Positions 1 through 7,990 of a stretch of DNA of 64,000 nucleotides are shown in pieces. How positions within the stretch are numbered: the stretch's first letter is position 1; each line of letters begins with the position of its first letter. Under the pieces are notes generated by a model, which was given only the letters and a program-made list of their open reading frames with translations, made no database searches and had not been told where the DNA came from. Source of the DNA: an uncultured Oscillospiraceae bacterium (GTDB lineage Bacteria; Bacillota; Clostridia; Oscillospirales; Ruminococcaceae); the NCBI GenBank assembly GCA_910587335.1, contig CAJUMG010000003.1, forward strand, positions 19,265 to 83,264, read 5' to 3'. The position numbers were made by a program, and so were the translations under genes.

Positions 1-1528
1 CATTTTCCTTTTGCACCCGCTGGTTTTCCTCTTCGGTAATATCCCGCATCAGCACCAGCAAAATCCGGTAGCTTTTGTCGTAGACCACGCTCATTTCCAC
101 ATATTTTTCGTATTCGGACAAAAACATCCGCTTGTTTTCCACATCGTGTCCGGTTTGGACCACCTCGAAGAAGATCTGGGGATCCAGCACCCGCACCACC
201 TGGTCGCCCAAAATATCCGCCGGGCTGGACAGCCGCAGAATCCCACAGGCGGCGCCGTTGATCTGCTGTACCTCCAGCGATTCGTTGAGGGCGATGATTC
301 CGTTGGGTGAATTGCGGATAATCGTATCGGAGAAGGTTTCGGCCTTCTCTTTTAAATAGGGCAGGCACATGGTCAGGTCCGCCTTGCCCTGGTAGACCGC
401 CACCGCCTTTTCCCGGCAGGTATTATAGCCGCAGCTGCCGCAGTTAAGCTCATCCGCCGGGGAGGTTTTGCCCATCCTGCGCAGAATTTCTTCGATGGCC
501 CGGCTGCCGGGCATCTGCCGGTTGAGCCCCAGATAGGGAATATCCTTTTGCAAGGATTCTTCCGGCTGCTCTACCGCAAAATCCTTTTTGCCCGCGTACC
601 GGTCCACCTCCAAAAAGTCGCCGATCACCGAGCGGTGGGCCTTTTCCATCACCGGGCCGCCAATACAGCTGCCCGCACAGGCGCTCATCTCAATAAAGCA
701 GTGGGAAAGCTGTCCGCTGGTAATTTCCTTTAGGGCATGGATACAGTTCTCCGTGCCGTCGATGGTCAGGCGGCTGTAGCCCTCCTCCTGCCAATCCATC
801 GTCCGCAGAATGCCGCCGGAGGTGGGGAACAGCCTGGCGCGGCTGTTCTCTTCCCGCTCCTGCTTTTTCTCCGGGACGATCTTCTCTTCCGCCATCCACT
901 GGGACAGCTCCTCGAAGGTTAGGACACAGTCTACCAAGCCCTCATAGGTTTCGGCCTCCGCTTTTTTGGAGATGCACGGCCCGATGAAGACGGTTTTCGC
1001 CTCTGGGTGCTGCTGTTTGATCAAGCGGCAATGGGCCAGCATCGGCGATTCGACCTTTGCCAGAAAAGGCAGCGCCTCGGGGAAATATTTTTGTATGAGC
1101 AGGTTGACCGAATGGCAGCAGGAGGAGATGATCACATCCTGCTTTTCCTCCCGCACCAACCGTTCATACTCCCGCTTGACCACCGTCGCGCCGATGGCAG
1201 TTTCCTCCGCTGCGGCAAAGCCCAGCTTTTGCAGTGCCTTTTCCATTGAACCGATCCCCACGCCGGGGTAATTGGCCACAAAGGAAGGGGCCAAACTCAC
1301 ATACACCGGCGCGCCGGAAGCGATCAGCTCCTTGGCCACTTGGGTATCATTTCGGATTTCCTTGGCATTTTGGGGGCAGTTGACAAAACACTGCCCGCAC
1401 AGAATACACTCGCTTTCCACGATATTCGCCTGATGGTTGGAAAACTTGATGGATTTGACCGGGCAATGCCGGATACATTTATAACAGTTTTTGCAGTTGG
1501 ATTTTTTAAGCTTTAAGTATCTGGTCAT
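1..1528 (-). CDS. Sensory-type [FeFe]-hydrogenase with PAS domain (C-terminus beyond window)
   Basis: The first about 509 residues are visible; the gene runs off the left edge. Two [4Fe-4S] ferredoxin motifs (CxxCxxCxxxC) lie near residues 12-22 and 41-51. The hydrogenase large-subunit domain follows, with degenerate H-cluster motifs ISSCCHS, GPCISKK and MSACAGSCIGG. Next come a CGSCGYNTC Fe-S motif and a PAS-like domain that continues past the edge. This order is that of putative H2-sensing (HydS-type) hydrogenases, which often end in a signalling output domain; here the output is not visible. The start at 1528 is 7 bases after the stop of the [2Fe-2S] gene, so the two are co-transcribed, downstream of adhE. 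The H-cluster motifs differ from the catalytic consensus (TSCCPxW, MPCxxK), which favours sensing over bulk turnover. Family assignment is firm; sensory role is inferred. Confidence 0.85.
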   Translation of the reverse strand, partial: MTRYLKLKKSNCKNCYKCIRHCPVKSIKFSNHQANIVESECILCGQCFVNCPQNAKEIRNDTQVAKELIASGAPVYVSLAPSFVANYPGVGIGSMEKALQKLGFAAAEETAIGATVVKREYERLVREEKQDVIISSCCHSVNLLIQKYFPEALPFLAKVESPMLAHCRLIKQQHPEAKTVFIGPCISKKAEAETYEGLVDCVLTFEELSQWMAEEKIVPEKKQEREENSRARLFPTSGGILRTMDWQEEGYSRLTIDGTENCIHALKEITSGQLSHCFIEMSACAGSCIGGPVMEKAHRSVIGDFLEVDRYAGKKDFAVEQPEESLQKDIPYLGLNRQMPGSRAIEEILRRMGKTSPADELNCGSCGYNTCREKAVAVYQGKADLTMCLPYLKEKAETFSDTIIRNSPNGIIALNESLEVQQINGAACGILRLSSPADILGDQVVRVLDPQIFFEVVQTGHDVENKRMFLSEYEKYVEMSVVYDKSYRILLVLMRDITEEENQRVQKEN

Positions 1529-1535
1529 AGCCGCT

Positions 1536-1784
1536 CTACCCCTTTACCGGCGTCAGTACATATTTTTGGAAAACCTCCGGGAAGGTTTCCGGCGAAACGC
1601 CGGTGATGATCTCGTCATCTACCTTAATGCTCACCCCATGGGTACATTTTCCCAGGCAGAAAGCGGCGCTTAACTGCACCTGATCGGTCAGGCCATTTTC
1701 CTCCAACGCTTTTTTCATCAGCTCGATAATCTGATATGATCCTTTCAGGTGGCAGGAGCTGCCTACACAGACATAGATGTTCAT
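1536..1784 (-). CDS. [2Fe-2S] ferredoxin-like (thioredoxin-fold) protein
   Basis: An 82-residue protein of the NuoE/HydC-like thioredoxin-fold ferredoxin family. Four cysteines in the pattern C-x4-C (CVGSSC, residues 6-11) and C-x3-C (CLGKC, residues 43-47) would bind one [2Fe-2S] cluster. The ATG at 1784 was chosen because homology begins there and a purine-rich ribosome site precedes it. It sits between adhE (11 bases upstream) and the sensory hydrogenase (7 bases downstream), suggesting it passes electrons to or from the hydrogenase-like protein. The fold is clear; the partner is inferred from position. Confidence 0.85.
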   Translation of the reverse strand: MNIYVCVGSSCHLKGSYQIIELMKKALEENGLTDQVQLSAAFCLGKCTHGVSIKVDDEIITGVSPETFPEVFQKYVLTPVKG

Positions 1785-1795
1785 GTTTTTTCTCC

Positions 1796-4420
1796 TTATT
1801 CTCCATAGTACGCTTTGCGGTAGATCTCCGCCAGCTCGCTGACCAGCGGGTAACGGGGGTTCGCCGTTGTACACTGATCCTCAAAGGCCCGCTCCGCAAG
1901 ACCCGGCAGCGCCTTCATAAAGGTTTCCTCGTCCACGCCGCATTCCCGAATGCTCATGGGAACGTTTAACTCCTTCATCAGGTTCCGGATAGCTCCGATC
2001 AGGCTGGCGATCTGCTCTTCCTGGGTCTTTCCTTCCAGGCCCAGATACCGGGCGATCTGCGCATAGCGTTTATCTGCTACAAATTTATCATATTTCGGGA
2101 AAATTGTAAACTTTGTGGGCTTTTGGGCGTTGTAGGCGATGACATAGGGCAGCAGCACCGCGTTGGCCCGGCCATGGGGAATATGGAATTCGCCGCCCAG
2201 CTTATGGGCCAAGGAATGGTTGATTCCCAAGAACGCGTTGGAGAAGGCCATACCGGCGATACAGGACGCGTTGTGGACCTTTTCTCTGGCCTCGGTATCC
2301 CCGGCGTTGCGCCAGCTGCGGGGCAGATAGTCGAAGATCAGCTCGATAGCCTTGATAGCAAGACCGTCGGTATAATCGGTGGCCATGACCGAGACATACG
2401 CCTCAATCGCGTGGGTCAGAACGTCCATGCCAGTATCTGCGGTGATGGACTGGGGCATGGTGTAGACAAACTGCGGGTCGATAATCGCCACGTCCGGGGT
2501 CAGCTCATAGTCGGCCAAGGGGTATTTGATATTGCCGTTCTTTTTGTCGGTGATAACCGAGAAGGAGGTCACCTCGCTGCCGGTGCCGGAGGTGGTTGGA
2601 ATTGCGACCATCTGGGTCTTTTTGCCCAGATTCGGGAAGTGGAACGCTCTTTTGCGGATATCCAAAAACTTTAGGCGCAGTCCGTCAAAGCTGGTTTCGG
2701 GATTTTCATAGAACAGCCACATACCTTTGGCCGCGTCGATAGCCGAGCCGCCGCCCAGGGCGATGATCACGTCCGGCTGGAAAGCGTTCATCGCGCGCAC
2801 GCCGTTTTGAATCGTCTCCACCGACGGGTCCGGCTCCACCTCGGAAAAGATTTCGCAATGGCAGTAATCGGTCCGCTTTCTCAGATAGTACAAAACCTTA
2901 TCCACATAGCCCAGCTTGACCATCATGGGGTCGGACACGATAAAGGCGCGGGAGATATTGGGCATAACCTGCAAATACTGAACCGACTCTTTTTCAAAAT
3001 AAATCTTCGGCGGAATTTTAAACCACTGCATATTAACTCTCCTCTGGGCGATACGCTTTTTGTTGATCAGGTTAACCGAGGACACATTCGAGGTGGTGGA
3101 GTTGCGCCCAAAGGAACCGCAGCCCAGCGTTAAGGACGGGGTATTGGTGTTGTAAATATCCCCAATGGCGCCTTGGGAGGACGGAGAATTGGCGATGACG
3201 CGGCCAACCTTCATCTCCTCGCCATACCGAACGCACAGGTCGTTATCGTCGCTGTGGATAACCGCCGAGTGGCCAAGGCCGCCTAATTCCAGCATGGCTT
3301 TTGCGTACTGGAAGCCCTGTTTCTCATCCTCGCAGACAAAGTACGCCAAAACCGGGGAAAGCTTTTCCAGGCTCAGCGGATACTCCCGAGAGGGCTCCGG
3401 CAGCCGGGCGAGCAGGATCTTGGTTCCTGCCGGTACCTGCACCCCGGCATTTTTGGCGATCTCCTCTGCCGGGTGGCCGACAATCGCCGGATTGACCGCC
3501 ATTTTATCCAGATTGATCACATATTTGGTCACCAGCTCGGTTTCCTTTTTATTCAGGAAATAGCAGTTATTCTCCTTCATGATCTTCTCAAAGCGCTCAT
3601 GGATTTCCTTATCCACGATGACCGCCTGCTCAGAGGCGCAGATCATACCGTTATCAAAGGTTTTGGAGATGATCAAATCGGTGCAGGCCCGGGCCAGATC
3701 GACATTTTTGTTAATGTAGCAAGGCACGTTGCCAGGGCCGACGCCCAGCGCCGGTTTGCCCGCGCTATAGGCGGATTTGACCATGCCGGAGCCGCCGGTT
3801 GCCAGAATCAGCGACACACCCCGGTGGTTCATCAGGGCGGAGGTTGCCTCCAGCGACGGGGTTTCGATCCACTGAATGCAGTGCTCCGGCGCGCCGGCCT
3901 TTACCGCTGCATCCCGCAGGATACGAGCCGCCTCGGCAGAGCATTTCTGGGCGGAGGGGTGAAAGCCAAAAATAATCGGGTTACGGGTTTTGGCGCAGAT
4001 CAGTGATTTAAACATGGTGGTGGAGGTGGGATTGGTCACCGGGGTAACGCCGGCGACAACGCCAACCGGTTCTGCAACCTCCACATAGCCCTCCATCTCA
4101 TTTTCATCTATTACGCCAACCGTCTTCTGCTTTTTAATGCTGTGCCAGATATATTCGGTGGAGAAAATATTCTTGATCACCTTATCTTCCATGATGCCGC
4201 GGCCGGTTTCCTCATAGGCCATTTTCGCCAGCACCATATGCTTATCCAATCCTGCCAGCGTCATAGCATGGACAATTTTGTCCACCTGTTCCTGGTCCAA
4301 TTCCATGTATTCCCGCAGCGCCTGCTGAGCATTTTCCACCAATCGGTCCACCATTTCAAAGGTGTCCATAGACACGGTGGTCTCCTTTTTCTGCTCCACT
4401 TTTTCTTCTTTTTTCTGCAT
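1796..4420 (-). CDS. adhE: Bifunctional acetaldehyde-CoA/alcohol dehydrogenase AdhE
   Basis: 874 residues. It reduces acetyl-CoA to acetaldehyde and then ethanol with two NADH, regenerating NAD+ during fermentation; AdhE family members form cytosolic filaments called spirosomes. The N-terminal half is a CoA-acylating aldehyde dehydrogenase with catalytic Cys261 in GMICASEQ. The C-terminal half is an iron-dependent alcohol dehydrogenase with the NAD-binding GGGSAIDAAKG motif and metal-ligand histidines in GINHSLAHK and FHIPHGRAN. The ATG at 4420 follows a strong AAAGGAGGA site; an in-frame extension upstream has no such support. It heads the adhE-[2Fe-2S]-hydrogenase operon. A Rex-type box lies about 160 bases upstream, so repression when the NADH/NAD+ ratio is low is likely. 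Confidence 0.97.
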   Translation of the reverse strand: MQKKEEKVEQKKETTVSMDTFEMVDRLVENAQQALREYMELDQEQVDKIVHAMTLAGLDKHMVLAKMAYEETGRGIMEDKVIKNIFSTEYIWHSIKKQKTVGVIDENEMEGYVEVAEPVGVVAGVTPVTNPTSTTMFKSLICAKTRNPIIFGFHPSAQKCSAEAARILRDAAVKAGAPEHCIQWIETPSLEATSALMNHRGVSLILATGGSGMVKSAYSAGKPALGVGPGNVPCYINKNVDLARACTDLIISKTFDNGMICASEQAVIVDKEIHERFEKIMKENNCYFLNKKETELVTKYVINLDKMAVNPAIVGHPAEEIAKNAGVQVPAGTKILLARLPEPSREYPLSLEKLSPVLAYFVCEDEKQGFQYAKAMLELGGLGHSAVIHSDDNDLCVRYGEEMKVGRVIANSPSSQGAIGDIYNTNTPSLTLGCGSFGRNSTTSNVSSVNLINKKRIAQRRVNMQWFKIPPKIYFEKESVQYLQVMPNISRAFIVSDPMMVKLGYVDKVLYYLRKRTDYCHCEIFSEVEPDPSVETIQNGVRAMNAFQPDVIIALGGGSAIDAAKGMWLFYENPETSFDGLRLKFLDIRKRAFHFPNLGKKTQMVAIPTTSGTGSEVTSFSVITDKKNGNIKYPLADYELTPDVAIIDPQFVYTMPQSITADTGMDVLTHAIEAYVSVMATDYTDGLAIKAIELIFDYLPRSWRNAGDTEAREKVHNASCIAGMAFSNAFLGINHSLAHKLGGEFHIPHGRANAVLLPYVIAYNAQKPTKFTIFPKYDKFVADKRYAQIARYLGLEGKTQEEQIASLIGAIRNLMKELNVPMSIRECGVDEETFMKALPGLAERAFEDQCTTANPRYPLVSELAEIYRKAYYGE

Positions 4421-4581
4421 AACGGCTTTCCTCCTTTGATTTTGGGTGCAAAAGACAAAGCACAGCTTTGCCCTTTGCCGATGCGAACAGTTGCTCTGCA
4501 AGCCTTTTTTCGATCAAAAACACCTGCCAAGCCCGCCGAAAAGGGGCTTCCCCCTCCCTCTCTTGGGAGCTCTCCTTTTCT

Positions 4582-4599
4582 TCGTTATTATTTTAACAA
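4582..4599 (-). promoter_or_regulatory. Candidate Rex (redox repressor) operator of adhE
   Basis: TCGTTAT-tatt-TTAACAA matches the clostridial Rex consensus TTGTTAA-N4-TTAACAA at 12 of 14 half-site positions, with one perfect half. On the minus strand a -10-like TAAAAT (4590-4595) lies inside the box, so a bound repressor would block RNA polymerase. adhE is among the most widely conserved Rex targets. The rest of 4421-4746 holds a short dyad ATGGT-A-ACCAT (4665-4675), which could be a site for the neighbouring LysR protein, and no gene. Confidence 0.6.
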
Positions 4600-4746
4600 A
4601 GACTGTTTCTCTTGTGTAATGTATATTTCATATGGCTATCATGCTATTTTTCACATGGTAACCATACCTTTTAAGACATGTCATTCCCGGCCTGTATCCC
4701 GGCATAGGCACCGTCTAACAGGACGGGAATAATCATCGGCCCCCTG

Positions 4747-5703
4747 TCAAAATGCTTGTCCAGCTGGGTACGGCGGACCATCCTTCCGGCGGATTTCCTC
4801 CTGAACCCGTTCAAGCTGCTGGACAAAGGCTTTCTCCCACGGAGACAGACAATATCCCTTGGGGCAGATCAACCCATCCTTTACCCGCAGATCAATCACA
4901 TCGCAGCTGCGCTGCGCCAAGCCGTACCGGTCCAACACAGTCCGCGGGATAGGCGCTGACCAGGCAAAGCTATCCGGCAGCTGGCACAGCAGGTCAAACA
5001 GGCTCCCCCGCTCATAGATTTGGATTTTCTTTTTGGCGTGGTAATCCTCCTGCTGGCTGTTTCCCATAACAGAAAGGCTGGGAACCGTTATGTCCCCATG
5101 GAGAATTTCCACATACTGGCGCAGATCCTCCGGCGTAAAGAACGGCGCATTTACCAGCGGATGGCTTTGGGAAAACAGCACCTGATAGGTAAATTCCCAC
5201 AGCGGCCGCATTTCAAGGTCTTTATCCGCCAAAAGATTTTGAAAATAGGTCTCGTGAATCGCCTGGCAGCGGATGATTCCGATTCCGCTTTCCCTTTTTT
5301 CTACATCGCGGATCGTTTCATCGGTATTGGTCTCTTTAAAACACAGATCCACCTGTCTGTCCTGGTCCAGCTGGGACAGAAACCGGCCAAAAGCCTCGGT
5401 GATATAGGCGGACCGGGGAACAGAGACAGAAAAGCGCGTCCTTTCACCAGAGGAATGATACAGATCCTCGATCCGCTGTACCTGGTCGAGTATACTTTTG
5501 GCATAGCGTAGAAATTCCTCGCCCTGGGCGGTGGGCAGCACCCCTTTTGAAGTTCGCTTGAAAATAACGATCCCCAAGCTTTTTTCCAGTTCCCGAATGG
5601 CTTTGCTCAAATTGGGCTGACCCATGTACAGATTCTCCGCAGCCTGGGTAATCGAGCCGGTTTTTTGCACCTCCACCGCGTATTTGATATGTTGTAGGTT
5701 CAC
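4747..5703 (-). CDS. LysR-family transcriptional regulator
   Basis: 318 residues. The N-terminal winged helix-turn-helix (about residues 1-60, with GSITQAAENLYMGQPNLSKA) is typical of LysR regulators, and the rest is a periplasmic-binding-protein-like effector domain. It lies directly upstream of adhE on the same strand but 326 bases away, with a separate promoter candidate between them, so it may control adhE or itself rather than form an operon with it. It is transcribed divergently from the ECF sigma gene. The effector cannot be told from sequence. Confidence 0.92.
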   Translation of the reverse strand: MNLQHIKYAVEVQKTGSITQAAENLYMGQPNLSKAIRELEKSLGIVIFKRTSKGVLPTAQGEEFLRYAKSILDQVQRIEDLYHSSGERTRFSVSVPRSAYITEAFGRFLSQLDQDRQVDLCFKETNTDETIRDVEKRESGIGIIRCQAIHETYFQNLLADKDLEMRPLWEFTYQVLFSQSHPLVNAPFFTPEDLRQYVEILHGDITVPSLSVMGNSQQEDYHAKKKIQIYERGSLFDLLCQLPDSFAWSAPIPRTVLDRYGLAQRSCDVIDLRVKDGLICPKGYCLSPWEKAFVQQLERVQEEIRRKDGPPYPAGQAF

Positions 5704-5740
5704 TCCCGTCGCCTCCCTGCCTTTTCATGCTTTCAATGGA

Positions 5741-5769
5741 ACAATAGCATAACCCGGCCATTTGCGCAA
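5741..5769 (-). promoter_or_regulatory. Sigma-A-type promoter for the LysR gene
   Basis: On the minus strand, TTGCGC and TATTGT are separated by 17 bases, about 40 bases before the LysR start codon. Confidence 0.5.
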
Positions 5770-5894
5770 CACCTTTCTTTTTTCCAGTAAAATTTAACAA
5801 TCTTCCCCACAAAGGGTTGATTTTTTCCGTACAGGGCGGCTCCGCTGTGGAAATCGCCCCCGGTCATTTTTGACCCGTACTCAGCTTATCCTAT

Positions 5895-5924
5895 TTGAAA
5901 CATTTCGGCCGACAAATGTATATT
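5895..5924 (+). promoter_or_regulatory. Promoter of the ECF sigma/anti-sigma operon
   Basis: TTGAAA and TATATT with an 18-base spacer. The likely start site falls beside the palindrome at 5933-5948. Confidence 0.5.
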
Positions 5925-5932
5925 ACAGATAG

Positions 5933-5948
5933 AATGTTTGCAAACATT
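5933..5948. promoter_or_regulatory. Perfect 16-base palindrome, candidate operator
   Basis: AATGTTTGCAAACATT is its own reverse complement. It lies 9 bases after the -10 element and 20 bases before the sigma-factor start codon, where a bound repressor would block initiation or early elongation. The cognate protein is unknown. Confidence 0.5.
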
Positions 5949-5968
5949 ACAAAGAAAGGGGCCGAAAC

Positions 5969-6451
5969 ATGAAGCCCGATTATGAAGAAACCGTTCTGCT
6001 ATATAAGGACATGGTGTACCGCATTGCTTTTGCCCAGTGCCCGTGCCAGCAGGATGCAGAGGACGTGTTCCAGGATGTATTTCTGAAATTATACAAATGG
6101 GATGGCGATTTTTCCAGTGATAAGCATGTAAAATTCTGGCTTATACGGGTAACGCTTAATTGCTGTAGGCAGCTGCGCCGCTCGGTATGGTTCCGAAAAA
6201 GGACAGCACTTAACGAAAATGTGGAGGGCAGAAAAATCCTGGAGGAGGACGAAACGGCCTGGACGGTCATCGCCACAGTAAAAGCCCTGCCCGAAAAATA
6301 CCGTACCGTCGTGGAGATGTATTATTACGAAGAGATGTCCTGCGCTGAAATTGCGGCGGTTTTAAAAAGGAATGAGGCGACCGTCCGTACACAGCTAAAG
6401 CGCGCAAGGGAAAAACTGAAAAAAGAATTGGAGGTACTGGATAATGTATGA
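5969..6451 (+). CDS. ECF-type RNA polymerase sigma factor
   Basis: 160 residues, the normal size for an extracytoplasmic-function sigma factor. Region 2 covers about residues 5-70 (AEDVFQDVFLKLYKW binds core polymerase and the -10). Region 4 covers about residues 100-155, with the helix-turn-helix MSCAEIAAVLKRNEATVRTQ that recognises the -35. The start is preceded by AAAGAAAGGGG. Its last codons overlap the start of the next gene by 8 bases, the usual coupling of a sigma factor to its anti-sigma factor. The promoter-proximal palindrome suggests extra control. The stimulus is unknown. Confidence 0.93.
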   Translation: MKPDYEETVLLYKDMVYRIAFAQCPCQQDAEDVFQDVFLKLYKWDGDFSSDKHVKFWLIRVTLNCCRQLRRSVWFRKRTALNENVEGRKILEEDETAWTVIATVKALPEKYRTVVEMYYYEEMSCAEIAAVLKRNEATVRTQLKRAREKLKKELEVLDNV

Positions 6452-7703
6452 CAATAAAATCAAAAAAGCCTTTGAGAATGTCAAGCCTTCAAAGGAGCTT
6501 GTACAAAGGGTACTGGCAGCGGAAAGCATAGCGGTCCATTCCAAAAGCAAACCGGCTCCTTCTTTTTTAAGCAGGCATATTTTCGTCATAGCGACGGCGA
6601 TTTGCACCGTTTTGATATGCGCTGTCATCGCGGCGGCAGTGACGGGGCTTATTGATTTTGATACGATTTTCGGAAACTATATCGCTGTCAAAGACAGTGA
6701 GCTTGCCAATTCCCTAATCGGTACGGTGAGTCATTTCAAGTATAAGGTTTCGGACAGCGACTATAAAATCGACGTCAAGGGGGTAACGGGTACAGAAAGG
6801 GAGATGATTGCGGTTGTGGAGATTTCTCGTAAGGATGGCGAGCCGACCATCAAACATCTCGCCAATCCGACCGACGAAATCCATTTGCTGTATCTGTGGC
6901 AGGAAGACAACGCAAATCAGCTTTTGGGTGGTAGCAGCGGCATAGACTTTTATATCAATGACGCGGGCAACATTGAGCTATATATGGAATTTGGCAGTGA
7001 ACGTAAAATGGATGGCAAAACAATTACAGTCCGCGGGGAAAATTTTTATCCTAAAAAGGCCTACAAGGATTTCAAAGATGCAAATGGGATTGACTATCTC
7101 CACCAGAAAGACTTTTCGGGGTATGTGAAGGTGGATGAAATTGACGGCGGCAATCCGCCTGTCCCTACAAAAATCGATGACGGCGGTGTTATCGCTCTTG
7201 CGCTGGAGTGGGAATTTTCCTTCCAATACAAATCTTCCCCAGAAGCGTTAAAAACCAAGGACAGTTTCGAGCCCGATAAAGGCTTTCCCTACTATCAAGA
7301 TGTATATGCACTTATTCAAAAGGAATACGGCAGCTATATTAAGGATGAGAGCACCTATACCGTTCAAGAAAATCCCGCAGATTCTGTGCAGATAAAAATC
7401 GGCTCGTTAGGCGGAAAGATTCAGTTTTCCTACCCTTTAAACGAGTATGAAAGGGCTTGCTTTGGCCATCCAATGGCCTATTCGATAGACGGCCGTCAAG
7501 GGAACCAAATGCTTTTGATCATGGTGGACGGGACGAAAATTCCTATAAAGATTAACAGCGAATCAAAAAGCAACGACGGCGGGCCGCTGTATCAATGCAG
7601 TTGCAGCTTGTTTTATTTAGATGAGCAGGGTCGAAAAAAGGTGATTGACATTGACAGTGTGACCGCTATCTCCATAAACGGTGTAGAATATGGGTTAAAA
7701 TAA
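6444..7703 (+). CDS. DUF4179-type membrane-anchored anti-sigma factor
   Basis: 419 residues. A short cytoplasmic N-terminus (about 1-44), which should bind the upstream sigma factor, is followed by one membrane helix (about 46-68) and a large extracellular region of about 350 residues resembling DUF4179 sensors. It overlaps the sigma gene by 8 bases and is followed by a terminator, so the two form a closed operon. The size and layout match the second sigma/anti-sigma pair at 38.6-40.2 kb, although the outer domains have diverged. The signal sensed is not evident. Confidence 0.8.
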   Translation: MYDNKIKKAFENVKPSKELVQRVLAAESIAVHSKSKPAPSFLSRHIFVIATAICTVLICAVIAAAVTGLIDFDTIFGNYIAVKDSELANSLIGTVSHFKYKVSDSDYKIDVKGVTGTEREMIAVVEISRKDGEPTIKHLANPTDEIHLLYLWQEDNANQLLGGSSGIDFYINDAGNIELYMEFGSERKMDGKTITVRGENFYPKKAYKDFKDANGIDYLHQKDFSGYVKVDEIDGGNPPVPTKIDDGGVIALALEWEFSFQYKSSPEALKTKDSFEPDKGFPYYQDVYALIQKEYGSYIKDESTYTVQENPADSVQIKIGSLGGKIQFSYPLNEYERACFGHPMAYSIDGRQGNQMLLIMVDGTKIPIKINSESKSNDGGPLYQCSCSLFYLDEQGRKKVIDIDSVTAISINGVEYGLK

Positions 7704-7709
7704 AGCGAT

Positions 7710-7740
7710 TGCCGGCGGAAAAATCCGCCGGCATTTTTTG
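7710..7740 (+). terminator. Rho-independent terminator of the sigma/anti-sigma operon
   Basis: A GC stem GCCGGCGGA/TCCGCCGGC with an A-rich loop is followed by a T tract, starting 7 bases after the anti-sigma stop codon. Confidence 0.9.
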
Positions 7741-7820
7741 TATTTGCCGGGATCACGCCAAAAAGCATTCCCCTATGCAAAACAACCTTCGGCTATCCGT
7801 TTTTTCCCGATCCGAAGACG

Positions 7821-7849
7821 TTGCGGGCGCCGCAAAAGCCTGTTATAAT
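7821..7849 (+). promoter_or_regulatory. Promoter of the mnmE-mnmG-rsmG operon
   Basis: TTGCGG and a perfect TATAAT with a 17-base spacer, about 140 bases before mnmE. The remainder of 7741-7990 holds nothing else recognised. Confidence 0.65.
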
Positions 7850-7990
7850 GAACCTCGAAGCATGGGTTCGGGCATTTGTCCGCCTTCTGTGTTAAAATAG
7901 AAAGGGACCTGCCGTCCCGGCCATGCTGCGACCCCCTTTCGAAGGAACATTTTTCCGCACACCTGCGGTACAAATAAAAGGAGCGATACC

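Noticed and set aside
2123..2674. Long plus-strand open frames opposite adhE
   Set aside because: Codon-bias shadows of a conserved gene in GC-rich DNA; no ribosome site and low-complexity content.
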